Below are positions 13,412-27,600 of a DNA stretch of 64,000 bases, piece after piece; within the stretch, counting starts at the first letter, position 1; the number at the start of each line of letters is the position of its first letter. The stretch spans positions 2,218,380 through 2,282,379 of the forward strand of contig CAADRB010000016.1 of assembly GCA_900708905.1 (NCBI GenBank), written 5' to 3'. A program made the translations under genes and the position numbers. Source of the stretch: Hymenolepis diminuta (lineage: Eukaryota > Platyhelminthes > Cestoda > Cyclophyllidea > Hymenolepididae). The notes below the pieces were generated by a model. The model ran no database searches. It saw only the letters and a program-made list of their open reading frames with translations, and was not told the origin of the DNA.

Positions 13412-15809
13412 GTAAATCTTGCCATCTTCCACAGCTGATTCATGCAGGTTTATGTTTCGAGTTATTCCTTTTGCTGGTCAGTAAATATTTTGAGTTGAGT
13501 GATTCGATGTTCCGTGTTTTCCATCATTTCCTTTGATATTCTATTGCTAGCTACAATTTTATATTCTTATCAAAAATTCCTCTTTGATTATAATTTATTA
13601 TTACTCACGGCAAAGCAACGGCTTTTCATTTCTAACGTGGAAAAGCATTTGAGCTAAGGAGGGAATAAACCATTTTATAAGGGGTTAAGAATAAAGAGGA
13701 TTACGTTAATAGTATTTAAATGGTGGTGAACGATTATTTACGAAATATAATCTATTGCGATGTGATCCTGAATGAATTTACTTCCACAATATACGGCGCT
13801 TATCTTCCGGTTGAAAAATTTTGCATGGACCAAGACTACCGAATACTACCGGCATAACCGATTTTAATATATGTTCTTTGTTGTTAATGAGGCCGATTTT
13901 CTCTATTTTCATGCGTAATAACAATTATTATTCTACGACTGTGTTAAGTTAAACGGCTATAATGATTTCAGTCTTGTGTATTCCCGCTTAAATCAGCCAA
14001 ATGCTATGCAGAAATGAAGAGAGAAGTGGTGCTACCAGCCATTTCTTAAACTCGCTCAATCTTGGATATTCCTTTTCTTTTATCAGAATAATCCGAGGTG
14101 GATTATGAAATAAGTGATCGTGGAACTACCAGTGAAATCAAATCTCCGTTCCAGAAAACTAATGCAACTGTCTTGAAACTTATTCTCCAATAGAAAGGGG
14201 ATCCTCAAGTACTTTGAAGGTGTTAATTGCAAAGTGGTGCAAATTGTAATACGTGCTCCAGGGATAACCTTACCTTTTAAGGAAGCAATTTTCTTATATT
14301 ACTTTCCTCTCATTTGTTAATTGTAACATTTCCTGTACCTGTATTAAGAATATTAACTGATCGTGTTCATTGATCAGCAGAGTTTAATTTACAATTTGTA
14401 TACCTTCCCAGAGCCACAAGTACTCGGACTCTAGGAGGAGGAGAAAGAAGACTTGTAGAGTAACAACAGTTTCCCACTGAGAAGATAAGTGTAATTATAT
14501 AGAATTGGATAAGGGATAAATCATTGGCTGGCTGGTTGACAAATACTGTCGGTGATGGATTCTTCACTGGTGGTCCTACGCATCCAGATCTGAGTGTAAA
14601 AATTCAAAATTTGGTTTTCAGTACACGAGAAATGAACTTACAAGTACACGGAGTGCATCCTTTGTGTACTTGGTCGAATGCACCGAAAATATTTGATTTG
14701 GCGTCCTAACACTAGTATAATTAAACACTACGAATATTTTCAACTTGTCCCTTTCCTTTGCGTGTAGTTATTCAAGTTCAAAGTGGTTTTATTATTATCT
14801 GCACTCATCAAGTTCGTGGAAAGAGTACTTTAATAAACACTTTTATTTATTTTGAAATTCAGGATAGAGAAAATGAATGAAAATTTAACAATAGGTAAGG
14901 TGGATAGACGAAGCTTAAATGTGCGGGTATTAAGAATCTTGATAACATGGAAAAAAGAAGGAGCCAGATATTTGAAAGAATAAATGTATTGTTCCCAAGG
15001 CTAAATGGCCGGATTTCTGTCTTATTTGGTTATGTAATTAACTCCAAAATTAAATTAAACAGATAATTATTATTATTTTTCAAGCTCATTTAAGAGGACT
15101 TCTTCCAGCATTCAATTTAGTTGGAGAGTGTCATTATAAAACCCCAATGGTGAATGACTCGAATTCCATCCATCTCTTTAGCAGCCAGTTTGCCATCCCG
15201 CTCATTGGACATTCACTGATGGAAATCGAACTTATAATCTCTGTCATGACCAATGCGCCACTGACGCGCGGGTCACTGCCTAAAATTATTAGACATTAAT
15301 GAAAAATCGGTTGGAAAATTGCGCATTTGCTAATAAGCCATAGAGGACTCACAGGAGGATATTAAACGAATACGTTTTTATCCCTTTATTTTCCATGGAA
15401 TGTGGATTGCATTGATAATGTACCAGATTTAGGATATAGAGTCCCGGTTTTCACAAGTACAGCAATTCTGACACTCATTTTGGACAGAGAAGCTACATTC
15501 TATTGAGAAATTCGTATTTCGCCAATCCATTCTTAATCGCTTTTTAATCGAATGGACAATAATGAAATTTGTCCTTTTTACTTGTTGGAATCGATCGTTT
15601 GACTTCTTGTAATTATTATAACACAAATTACACAAATGAACTTTCGTGGTACCTTTATTACTGATTTAACATCAAAGGTCATGCGAGCATGAACATTTAG
15701 TTTGTCAAAGAACATGCTAATGCTAGATAGTTTTAGCATTAATGTTGAATTATTTATCATTTAAACATTCGTGGTGAAGAATATAATTTAATGTACTGAA
15801 TTTATTATA
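13412..15809. other. No supported gene
   Basis: Stops in all frames. A 61-codon plus-strand frame at 14524-14709 has a non-random look (Gly/Thr/Pro-containing) but no splice sites or family resemblance, so it is not called. Confidence 0.55.
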
Positions 15810-15811
15810 TC

Positions 15812-15830
15812 AGGTTGTAACAGAAGTTCT
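15812..15830 (+). repeat. mariner left terminal inverted repeat
   Basis: AGGTTGTAACAGAAGTTCT; matches the complement of 17047-17065 at 18 of 19 positions. Confidence 0.9.
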
Positions 15831-16089
15831 GTACAATTTTGAGCTGTGTGTTTAGGGCACGATTATTTCAATTTAGCTTGTTAATGTTGTATGCTAATCT
15901 ATGATAATTAATAAAATATTGTTTTTTCTTTCAGACTGTGTGATAATTATTGCTATTAATAACTATTTATACCCCTTATGCACACTCCAAATCAAGAGCA
16001 TATCAGGCATGTTTTACAGTTTGAATTTCATCATGGAAATACGCAAGCTCAGCAGTAAAAGCGCTCAAAAACACTTTCGGAAACGATTT

Positions 16090-16935
16090 TGTGAATGAAA
16101 AGACCTGCAGAAGGTTGTTTTCTGCAGGTGGTTTCAAAAAGGACGACTTCAGTCTGAAAAGCGAACCGAGAGCAGGTTGCAATTTGCCACTGATGAAAAC
16201 CCAATTTACACTAGTAGAGAACTGAGCAAAACCTTTAACGTAAGCCGCCATATGACCATATAGGGAAATGAAAAGACTCAAAGGCAAAGTCTCCAAGGCT
16301 GGGAAGTGAGTCCCCCACCCCAACCCCACACGATTTGTCAGAAATCAACCAGCTACAGAGTGTGACCCATTGTGTTTCACTGCGTTCTTGTGAAGTGAAT
16401 TTTAGGCACCTTTTTTAGACCTAATCATTACTGACAGCGATGAGAATTGGTGGATCCTTTACAATAATGTTAAGCGCAAAGGACAGTGGCTAAGTCGTGG
16501 TTCAAAGTTAATTCCGCAACCGAAAAACAATCTGTTGTGTGTATGGTGAGATTTTAAGGGAATCGTTTATTATGAACTAATAGGTGGCAATCAAACAATA
16601 ACTTTTGAAGTTCACTGTCAGCAGCTAATTCTTTTAAAAGCAGTTAACGGGAGTAAAAATGACCTTCTTTGATCAATCGAAACGGAGTGATTCTGCACCG
16701 TAACAATGCCAGACCCCACACTTCAAGAGCAACAAAAATCTCGTTGGAGTATTTGGCTGGGAAGTCATACATCACCCACCATATTCTCCCGATCTTGTAC
16801 CAACCGATTTTCATCTTTTCAGGAGTTTACAGGATCATTGAATGGGACAAAGACTAACTTCAAGAGAAGGGATGGAAATGAAGCCAGTTTCTTTTTAAAG
16901 TCCAAACTGGTTGAATTCGAAGAGGAAGGAATGTG
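16090..16935 (+). pseudogene. mariner transposase pseudogene
   Basis: Transposase remnant in at least three frames. Seen in order: EKTCRR (helix-turn-helix region), DDFSLKSEPRAG, TDSDENWW (first catalytic Asp block), LCVW followed by an in-frame TGA where mariners have WD, YYELIGGNQT, ARPHTS (second catalytic block with Asp to Asn in HRNNARPH), YSPDLVPTDFHLF (third Asp retained), then SLQDH followed by a stop. Known mariner transposases are about 340-350 residues, and this remnant spans most of that length. A hairpin with arms CCTGCAGAA/TTCTGCAGG at 16104-16128 lies inside the coding remnant and appears to be incidental. Confidence 0.88.
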
Positions 16936-17046
16936 AAAGCTTATGGCAAGATGGATAGATGTAATTAATAGTGGTGACTGTGTTGAACACTAAAAAATAA
17001 TTTTTTTGACAATATTTTAACCTTAATTCAGATTTAACAAATAAAT

Positions 17047-17065
17047 AGAACTTCCGTTACAACCT
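17047..17065 (-). repeat. mariner right terminal inverted repeat
   Basis: Reads AGGTTGTAACGGAAGTTCT on the minus strand; one mismatch to the left repeat. Confidence 0.9.
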
Positions 17066-17066
17066 A

Positions 17067-20000
17067 TATTTATGAATTAACTGCTAAAAATTAATGTTTT
17101 ACGCTGCTAAATAAAATCTAAAAATGAAAATTAATGTACCTGGTGATGGATATGATAAATTATGTGAATCTATCCATTATATGAATCTGTTATAATCAAC
17201 GGCAAAGTTAAATTGGTTTTCAGTAGTGAGAAAGCGCCTAAAATCAGTTAAAATTAAGTCAAAAAATGATGAAGAGAAGGGAGAGAAACATTTTCAGAGT
17301 TTAGTCAAAAAGTTTAACAGCATCGTGTTTTTGGTTGTACAATAATCACTTAATGGGTAGTCCACTTCCATATTCTAAATTTCATGGTTCATCCCCTTAA
17401 TCACTGAGCGAGTTCTAGACCACGACATCGGGTGCTGATCGACCGTTCGTGATCGTATTGATCGGTCTTCCCGAATTAAATTACGGTTTTCCTCCCAAGG
17501 TTGAAAAATCTTTATATACGATACTAAGCAGATTAAATGATCTTAACACAGAAGAGCTGAGAAAACCATTTTTTTTTATAATTTACTGACCCCAATAAGT
17601 AGCATCTGGTTATGGTGAGCGATTGATAAAATAATGTAATACTAATAGAATCTATACTAATTGATATGGAAATATTGAATTTTGAAGGCCAATCCATGCC
17701 GAATAATTGCTAAAATTGAATAACGTGAATATTACTGAATGTTAGCACTTTGACCGTTACCTTTGACTAAACACTATCCAAGTGACCTGACATGACCCCT
17801 AACTGGTGTCAGTTTATTCAAACCATTATTTTCCAATAAGTTAATTGTAGATCTAATTTGATAACGTCTTTTCCTACTCCTACCTTCTGTTTGAACTGAC
17901 TATTTCTATGTGCTGCAGTGCACACTTTCCCTTTTAATTTTGCCTTCTGCTATCTTCCTTTGTGACAAAAGTCTGTTTTGGGAAAAGGAATTTTCTGGCG
18001 ACAGAATTAAACCATACCGGTAATTTAAAATATAAGGGTCTTTTGGACAAAATAGCGAGACGTTATGTTGTTTTTAAGTTTACCTCCTTAAATTTAATGA
18101 AGGATCAAACTGAATTAAACAACACAAATTGTAATAGTGAGCAAAATTCTGCAACAATGGGACTTCGAGAAACGTTTTTGAAATGCTAATTCATTTCTAT
18201 AGTAAGCTATATATATTTGATCGAAAATACTAGGAAAATCACAGCATATGCTCTTTAATTTAAGCTGGAAACTTCCCCAAGTTCATAAACCGGATTTCAT
18301 TTCTATCGCAATTTTAAGACCTTATAGTTGTTTATCGGCCATCTAACTCTTATAATAAGCTCTGAAAGCATAATAAGATACACATTCATAATATTGGAAG
18401 ATCTCTATAATTAAATTACTTTCCTTGAGATTCTCCATACATTGATGATGTGCTAGAAAGATTTAAGAAATCTTTTCTAAGGCTTTCTTAAGAACGACGT
18501 TTTTTAAAGCTCATCTTAGACTGTGAATCTGCTTTCTGATGCCTATTTGATAAGAAACTTGTGTTTCCCTGCCCCTTCTTTGACTAGATTTTACGAACAG
18601 TAGTGGCATTTGCTGGTTCTCTGTCAATCAAAGTAAAACCATTGAGCTCTAGAATTTTTGACTATCCAATCAACACAAACAAACAAACAACTTCTTAACT
18701 AAGATCAAGGGTCATGTCAAAATAAACAAAAATGCATTGTTATTTTAACAGTATGCAAAAAGTAGAACAAATTGAATTAATATTAATAGATACTGTAAAC
18801 ATTTGTGATTAAGAAAATATTCGAATGGCTCGAATTCAGCATCTTCACAGTTTGAATACGAGATATTATTGTATGCAGTTAATGTTCCATTAAAGAAAGC
18901 TGTATTTATGCAAAGAAAATTGATATGAGAGTTAAATGCAAAGTACTAACGACGCTAAGGGAAGAATTAATTTAGCTAAACATTTCAAACTTTCAAAATC
19001 GAACTTCGAAATCCAATATTAAGTGAATTATTTCTAAAACTGTAAAGACATTTGTCAACACAAAGTGTTAGTGTTACTGATCAATGTCGCTTTGACCATT
19101 AAATTTGCCTTAATGTTAATAAGACCAGGTTACGGGGACTCCTGGATGAATACTCTCCTTGTGACTTGACATTATACCGCCTTTATTGCAGCCGTGGTTG
19201 TCTAAATGTTATTTGTAAATCTGATTTAGATAGCAGCATACTTCTTCCAGCCTTCCAGTCTGACTGATGAAATTTTTAAACTCTAAAAATCTTGCATTTT
19301 TCTATTCATTATCTGTTGAAGGAACAAATAAATACGCCTTATTTTACTGAAAGATCACTATAGAGTGTGTCTGTGACTGATTCGGCTAGCTAAATATGTA
19401 GGATCTGACGAATGTCAAAGTGTGTTAATAAGTGCGAAGAATTTATGAGACTTCGCCTTCAAAGAATCTGTCATCATCTTCTAATAATAAATTCAATAAA
19501 ATTAACAATATTAATGATTTTCTACCATTCGTAAATGTTCACTTACGTGGAAGAGAAAAAGTAATGAAAAAAATATATTATTGTGTGGTAAATATCAAGC
19601 GATCAAACAGTTATGACCTCCCTCACCGAGTCCCCACTTAACTATCCAATGATTTCATATAACTATTGACTTGATTAATATTACAACATAGAATAAATGA
19701 ATAGTGATGATACTACCCATTTTATTGTCAATTTCAATTAATATTAGTCAATCATGTTAATAAATACTTTCTATTAACCGTATCCGTGTTCTTCCAGACC
19801 TGAACTGGTTTGGGTCGATTAAAGCAGGTCTAGTATAGGTTAACGCATCTCCTTTTGTTACTAATGGATTACAGATTATTACTTCATTGGTGACCTCTTA
19901 AGTACCTCGATTCTTCAATAATGCGTTCACAAATATTAGAGTTTATTGTGCTCCAACGTTAAATGATATACCCTATAACGTGTAAGCATTTATTTTTCAT

Positions 20001-21453
20001 AATAATTAAATCAAAATTTATAGCAGATGGCGCGCATTTACAAATATCGATACTAAATAATATCGCTGTTTAATACAATGAAAAATTGATCCCTAGGGAA
20101 ATTTTTTGAGGGGGAGGAGATTGATTTTCTTGATTAATGAGATGGTTGGTACTTAATTACAATTCTGAAGGGTTTTGCAACAATGATAATGCATACGTCT
20201 CTCAGAATTCATGAGGTTAATGCTCATCAAGCCCATCCAGTGATGTGGATGGCCAACTGTACTGACTAATTCTGGTTAACAGGAGTTATGGTATCCGACC
20301 CTTCAGTATCAGACCGCAGGACATGCTCTCTTTGAAACACTACGATTTGAGTATGAATGATTTCCGACTATCTTCATATATGTCTAATTTGTCTCTCCAA
20401 TCAATTATCACAATATAAACCACAATGTGATCTAGGAGGAATATATTCTCTCTGAGGGATTCAGAGGATCCAGGATACCATCCCCTTCCAAGACATGTGT
20501 TATTCCACCCATGACAACATTCTCTATATCTCAAGATATTTTTTAAAAAAGTGGGGACCGGTTTTTTGCCCATCTCTTAAGGAATCTCCACTATTTAATT
20601 TTCAAATCCACAAATATAGGTTCATTCTAATTCAAATATTGACAGATCATTCTGATCAAAAAGTCATGGCCTTGATTGAACTCTGGTAAGCTATGCTTCG
20701 GTTAAAATGTCTTCGCCAGTCTCATCTCTCTGTTCATGCCTGTAAAAAATGCAAATGAATCAAAGTGACGTGATAAATTATTCAATTAAATTAATTCGTC
20801 AAAAAGCTCTGAATATCACGGACATGAACTCCAGAAGTAAAATCACGAAAATTGATCTTTATTACAAAGCGATAGAAAGTGGACAACTAAATATCCCCAG
20901 AATTCAAATAAGGTAAGATTCTTGACATCCTGACGTCATTACATACAGTTATCCGATCTCTAACTCATTTTCATTTCTCAATTGCCCTAGTTACTCTTTA
21001 GATGCGATCACATGATTTAAACTTATTAAGCTTTACATTACTCCAGGTTTTAAGATAATGCGTTGATTTTTCGTCCACGAAGTCGCAGTGACGTCTTTAT
21101 GTCTTTATGACTCAAACCCCTACCTATTATACCTAGACGAGTAACTTAAAGTACACCTCACTCACACCTTCGTGCACGCCCTGCTCAAATGACTCGACAA
21201 GGTGTTTCAGCATTTCCGCGTACGTATACACACGCTTGTCTCTCATCTCAACTCCTACATTTTCCTCTTACCTCTCTTTTACCCTCTCGAATCCTCGTTT
21301 ATTCACCTCACTTCTATCTAGACAAATTTTCGTGTTCTACCTTTGGGAACAGCAGTTTTTTAACTCCTACATTTGATATACCAGTTAACTAAATCGAGAC
21401 TACTGCTGCTGAATCCCACTAAAGCTGAAAAGCTAACCAAAGTTTCTACTGCG
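17067..21453. other. Gene-poor stretch, no supported gene
   Basis: No frame with family resemblance. The plus-strand frames at 17962-18189 and 19432-19641 are Asn/Lys/Ser-rich, as expected from composition. The 21189-21392 frame lies in pyrimidine-rich DNA just downstream of the 3' end of the minus-strand protease gene. Confidence 0.55.
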
Positions 21454-21459
21454 TTTATT
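21454..21459 (-). terminator. Candidate poly(A) signal of the USP gene
   Basis: AATAAA on the minus strand about 220 bp after the stop codon of the protease gene, and the first such hexamer found downstream of it. Between them lies a strongly purine-biased plus-strand tract (21561-21600). Confidence 0.4.
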
Positions 21460-21566
21460 TTCCCTTTAACTATTTCACATTAGTAAATCAATAACTATTC
21501 AAATCAGTAGGCCCAAAATCAAAAAGACGAATTATTTTTCGGATAGGGACCAAATTTTACATAAAA

Positions 21567-21581
21567 GGGAGGGGAGGAGGG
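21567..21581 (+). other. G-rich tract in the USP 3' region
   Basis: The plus strand reads GGGAGGGGAGGAGGG, with three runs of three or more G and one GG: a near-quadruplex motif antisense to the 3' untranslated region of the protease mRNA, in which it would be a C-rich tract. Confidence 0.5.
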
Positions 21582-21679
21582 CAACAGTAGTAAAAAAAGA
21601 GAATACAAAATCATCTACCATCTATTATTGTTATATACACATACACTAAGTTCACAAAAAGTGTCCTCCTTCACCACCC

Positions 21680-24600
21680 TTATCGCATTCGTTGATAGAA
21701 AAGGAGGTATGGTTTCGCATTGAGCACTTCAGAGAGGGGTACTTTGTGTACTGAGGTATCACTAAAATGGTGCCATGTTCGATTGTCTTGCTGATCACTG
21801 CGATTCGAAGCACTGGGATCCCCGTTGAGGACACTCTGATCACCTCTACGGAGTTGATAAACAAGATGATGGAGATTCAGAGGCCAAGGGAAAGGTTTGT
21901 CCAAAGTGGGGATAAAGCGATCTGCAGGAATATCACCGTCCGTGTTCTCAGCCGCATAAGCGACGTAGTGTCCACTGCTTAACGATCCCGAGTGTTCCAC
22001 AATTCCAAACAATCGATACTGACCTTCTTCTGCGCCGAGCTGGAATAAACAAAAATATAGCGATTGTTCATCAGAGTTACTGACATCAGAAATCTTGGCA
22101 CACAATGAACATACCCATGCTAATCGAGAGCAATAGGGTCGGATATCAAGATTGATGGGGAAAGAGACGGGTTTGTTGCATTTTCGAAGTTGATGGCCAT
22201 TCTAAATAAACAAAGATTATAGTGGCTCAGGAATATTAGAAAATGGGGAGAACTATACCTCAAACGATGATTTCTCTCCATCTCTTAGGAAGAAAATTAA
22301 GAGTGACGAACTACAAGAGTCCCAAAATCGGAAACCGGCATAAGGTTTTATTGCATATGAATAGGACAATATTTACTACCCCCTTAGTAATTAAAAGAAC
22401 TTGTAAGGTAAAAAAAGTTCATTTGCACTATCGACGCGATCATCGTTCCTCAGGCGTAACGATCAACAAGGATCTCCAGTGCCCAATTTCACGGTTGTCT
22501 GAAGACCAAGGTGTTTGAAACGCCATATACCAGAATGTAACGTTGACATTAGATTCAATGTGAATTTCACCAAAAGATCTTTTGAGAAAAGCAATAATAC
22601 ATATTTGTCTGATTTGAGTAGTGAAGAAATAAAAATTCCGATTCTTGTGGACCAAATCTTCCTACTCTTTCCTCAAATTATTCTCTTATAGATATACATC
22701 GCTTGTACGAATAGCACAATGTACACAAGCGGTATAAATAAACAAACCTGTAATACGAACACATTGACTCTAATTAGCAGTATTTTTTTCGGCTGCCCAT
22801 TAACGATTCAAGTATGTTAAAACTGCTAATTCCCTTATCATACCCCAATAAAACCCTGTTACATAATCAGGGTCGCCCTCGCTCAATACTCGATTTTACA
22901 TTCCCCTCCAATTTCCAGTATCTCCTACTCCTGTGTTCCTTCTCCCATGCCATTACCTCCATCGAATTCACATCCAAATCAACTCCTTGCCTTCTCTTAC
23001 AGGAGAGGGTATCGTATCCTGTTAGTCTTTAGGAAGACCATTAGTTGCGTAGAAGGATTTCTAAGCCTAACCCGTTCGAACTCTTAGAGTAGCTCAACTG
23101 ATGGGACTGATAATTAAACACAATCAAATCAAAATGGAAAGACGGCCAACTCACCCTTTGATATCTCTTAAGTTGAATAGTAAGGACAGCTGGTAGTTTC
23201 AGCAGAAGATCCCTTTTCAAAGAATCGCAGCGAACACTTCCATCACTACCCGTAGTACTTCTGCAATCTATCTCACCAGCGCTGGCTTGAGCTTTCTTAG
23301 TGCACTCATCGCAAGTAATCCTATTGTCTCCTTTCAGTTCTTCCGCCTCAAAGAACTTCATGAGGCATCGTTCTAGATCAGTCAGGAGATCGTCTTTCCT
23401 CTGCTGTTCCAAGATGCTACAAATAGAGAGCTCTTTGGCCCGCTTCTCTTCCTCGGGATGAGCTATAGCTGTCACGTTTCCAGCATTCGCCAAACGAGAT
23501 TTGGCAATAAATTCCTCGCAGAAGACTTCGCTGTTGAATCCTTTTTTGGGAACGGAAATTGTGGACAAACTGTCAACATCATCTGCATTATCTTCCATGT
23601 CTGCTGCGTCACCTAAAAATGGGGAAAAAATCGAAGTATGAATTTAACTAAAAGAGAATTAACATCGATATAAACTTCTCAACACAATTATAAATGTGGA
23701 GAAAAGACATCCTGGACCTGCTTTTACAAAAATCCAAGTTCTACTGTCTATCTAGCTGACCAGAATAAACCTAGAGATGAGCCGCGACCTCATAACCTGA
23801 CTTGGTAGACGTGCACGTTGAACACTGCGTACCGACGCCGACATTCTCAAACTGAGTTGTTTTTTAGAAATAAAATTTTCTCTCAATTTTGTATCAATCA
23901 TTACAGTGATACGGGCTATTATACCCCACACAAAGATAAGACAGTGCAACAATAAACTCTGCTCACCACCGCCTTCTCAAAAATTGCTATAGTGAAGATT
24001 TTTTGAGAGAATATCTGCTTATCTGCTAATCAATCCTTCTAAATAAGTGAATTTCAAGCCCCAAAACTCTAGACAAAACAACCCACCCCCAAACCCAAGT
24101 CATGCATCCATCCACTGCATACCAATAGTATTATAAACTTACCGGTAGATGTGGAGGCCAGAGATTTCTTTTCACTTTCAATTGACGACAGAGGACTACC
24201 GAGTTCCTCCTCATAGCCCTTCTGAAGTCCTTCACCATCTTGACCTCCCTCCTCTTCAACGAATTCTATGACACTTTCTGGCGACCCCGTTGACCTATTG
24301 CTGTCGCCATCCAAATCATCGACCATAATGTCTCTGAAATCGCTGATACTCCCATGATTGGGTTTAAGGGAGACATTTTCATCAACATTGTCGTCACTAT
24401 CATCAATGAAAGGTGTCATTTTGGGGAGGAATGTGTTCTCATCTTCCTCTTCCTCAACATATAGGTCAAATTCACCACCATCATCTTGATCTTCTCGTTG
24501 TTCTTCACCTCCACGGACGGACCCGTTTCCTTTTTGATGTTCCAATCGTTTCTCTTTCAATTCTTGATTTGATTTGCATTGTTGTTTATTTTCTTCCCCT

Positions 24601-27600
24601 TTATCACTGTCTATATTCTGTAACAACCGATTTCTGCCGTATTTGTTCTTCTTGATCGACCTCTTTTCATTCCTCTTTTTATTCTTGGCATTGTTATTGT
24701 TATTATCAGTAAACTGCAGGAAGTGAAAGAGAATAGTTGGTAATGCCGCTCAATCAATGCCGCAACGTATAATGTAGTTTATGTAGAAAATACCAGTCGA
24801 CTATAAGATTGCATCAGTATGATGCAGGCAACAAGTTCAACATCTTAGATAATATCACGTAACTCCCCAAACTTATTTAGAAAAGCGTTATCCGACACTG
24901 ATCTTAGACAGAAGAGTAACTTCATGGAGCCTTTCTGGTGAAGAACTCACGAACTTTCAGCGCTCTTATGGATTTAACCAGTGCGGTTGGTCGCTCTGCT
25001 CAGTGGATACTTACCGTGACCTCTGATTTCCTAGGCTAGCAAGTAACGGACACACTAACACATATCAAATAAAGACTACATTAGAACAAATTCTTCAGGA
25101 AACGACCTAATGCACATATACCAGCAAAGCCTTTATTTCTAACGCTACAGGAGCGACCAACATTGCAGTTAGACGACGGGATTTATGTCCTCCAACTTAA
25201 GGTGTAACGACTCAAGAAATCACAGTGGGAACCAGGCTTAAGTTAAGCAAACATGATAGTGCAACAATAAGTAACCGGTACCGAATTCGGGGACACAATG
25301 CACTTTAAGGTCATGAAAGCATGATCCGAATTTTACTGATTTTTTACCATACATGATATTTCTTTAATCAGACCCTTTAATTACCCAACTTTACCAGCAC
25401 CAGACCTGAGCAAAGAAGTAACACTTTAAATCAGAAACTCCCATTCTGGTGTCACCTTCTTAATCAGTGAAATCAAAATCACTGTTTTTAGTGATTTCAA
25501 TTCTAAAATGAATTAATTCCACTTATTATGTGATTGACTTTATTCATTCTGCGATAAATACCCACTTCCACCCCATTCTCATTCATCTATGAGTTATACA
25601 TTTGCATTAAATCAAGCAATAACTTTATTCCATTCCCTAACAACCATGTATTGCATTCCGCTCAATTCATATATCCAGAAAGCACCATTCACATATTCCA
25701 TTATTCAAAACATTCAGTTCATTGGCATCGAGTAATGTCTACACTACCACTAATAACGGTTTCAGAATAAAATTCTAAATACTTTATTCTTCCTTTTCGG
25801 GCCATATTCACCGAATATAGCACCGATGAGTATCTAACCTATGAAACCTACATTTACCGTCATTTCACTAATGAAATTAGTTGCAGTAGTTACAATCACA
25901 ATTACTGACATCAAATATAAGGACATGAACTTTACGGTAATAATAAAAATCGGATAATAGTGGACTGAAATCGTTAACCTCAATAAAAGGTGCTAACAAC
26001 TAGAGAATAAAGGGAATATCGCAATATTTCTAAAATCAGAAATTTCTGGAAAATTCTTTTAATACTCACCTTTCTGAAGTAATATGAGAGGATATGAACC
26101 AGAGCTATCTAAGCACTTCAAGAGAAAACGACATTTGAACGAGATTTTCTGTCAACGATTCCAGGGATAGTTGCATAATTATCTAGATTTCAAGACTCAT
26201 TAGAGTGAGTTATGAACAAGAGCCGTCTAATCCAACTCCAAAAGTAGTCTGTAATATCAGACAATAGCACAGAGCTACAAACTTACTGCATTAAATCCAC
26301 CAGACACTCTTTCCATTTGAGAACAAGACTAAGAGAATAGCAATTGTATTCGGCTGAATAATAACCATACGCAAGACTGCCAATTAGAAAAAAACGGCAC
26401 TTGCAACGAAGGTGGCCATGTAGGGACAAAAATGCCGAATGCGGTTAGTGTGTCAGTCCTAAGAGTATGATACTAAACAAATGAACCCCTAGTAAAGCCA
26501 AGCCGATCATATATTGGAAATGTTAAATAACAAGCCATCGTTTAAAGCCCTTTCGTAGGAGATTTCCTTTTAAACTAAGTTCAAATTTTCTGAACTCATT
26601 TTAGCACCTAAGAGCAAAAATCAACATACATTAAAATAGCAGCTCAGTTATCTACTCTTTAGAAGATTCATTTTCACAACTAAAACTAGCTACAAAACAT
26701 TTTTAAAAATAATAAATTAACATCCGCTAATCATTAAATAAAGCTATTTTGAAAAGAAAATCGAGTAACATACCCCTGAGTGGCTTTGGCCTTCATCGCC
26801 GTCAAAATGGAGGTTCTCAAAATCGCTTTCCAGCTCAAGGTAGTGTTTACGGCGATGCCTCTTTCCCTTTGTCCCTTTGTCTTTCTTGCCCTATAAAAAA
26901 AAACAAAAAGGAGGAAATTATAATTTGTGCCGCTAAGAACTACAGAATTTTAGTCAAACATTAAATTAACAACAATACAAACACCAAAAGTGAGAGAATA
27001 CTCTAGATTTGTGCGGAAATTGATGGTGAAAAAACCACTACAACCAACTACTGATACTTTCCTGATCATCTTCACCTACTGCTGCGCTTTGAAGGAAGTG
27101 CTGAACCAATTCATCATCATTGGTGCCTGACAAGTCTTCATTATCACCACTATTGACAACGAAGGAACCATGACAACCTTTCTTATCTTCTATATCAGTC
27201 GATGATGCTTTAGATTCATAATAAACATCTTCGAAGTTCCTGAAGTCAATCAATTTTAAATCATCGAGATCAAGTTGAGAAGTAATAGCATCATAGTCTT
27301 TGAGGGGGCCGTTCTGATGTTTCACATTAATTGATGTTATGGGTTCATCATTGAAGTCTGATATCATGTCCTTGAAGGCATTTATGATTCCATGATAGAG
27401 CATAAGAGGGAGATTTTTGTTATTGTTGACAGCCTTGTCTTGATATGCTAGAGCTTCAAAATAACCACTCACTAGGTCTGGTTCAAATTCACCAAAGTCA
27501 TCTATGCTTCCAATGCTGACATTGAGAGAAGTGTTATCACCGGCATTATCGTCGTTATCATTGAAAGATATCATCGCAGGAATTAACTCATCATCTTCGA

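Larger units (their letters stand above)
15810..17066 (+). mobile_element. Degenerate mariner (Tc1/mariner superfamily) element
   Basis: A full-length but dead DNA transposon of about 1.25 kb. The ends are terminal inverted repeats: AGGTTGTAACAGAAGTTCT at 15812-15830 and its complement with one mismatch at 17047-17065. A TA dinucleotide lies just outside each end, as expected for mariner target duplication. Between them, pieces of transposase are readable in several frames in the correct order: helix-turn-helix part with EKTCRR and DDFSLKSEPRAG, the TDSDENWW block, LCVW-stop-DFKG, YYELIGGNQT, the HRNNARPHTS block and HPPYSPDLVPTDFHLF. Stops and frameshifts separate them. The Asp of the HxDNARPH motif is replaced by Asn, so even a repaired frame would lack one DDD residue. 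No function is expected. Confidence 0.9.
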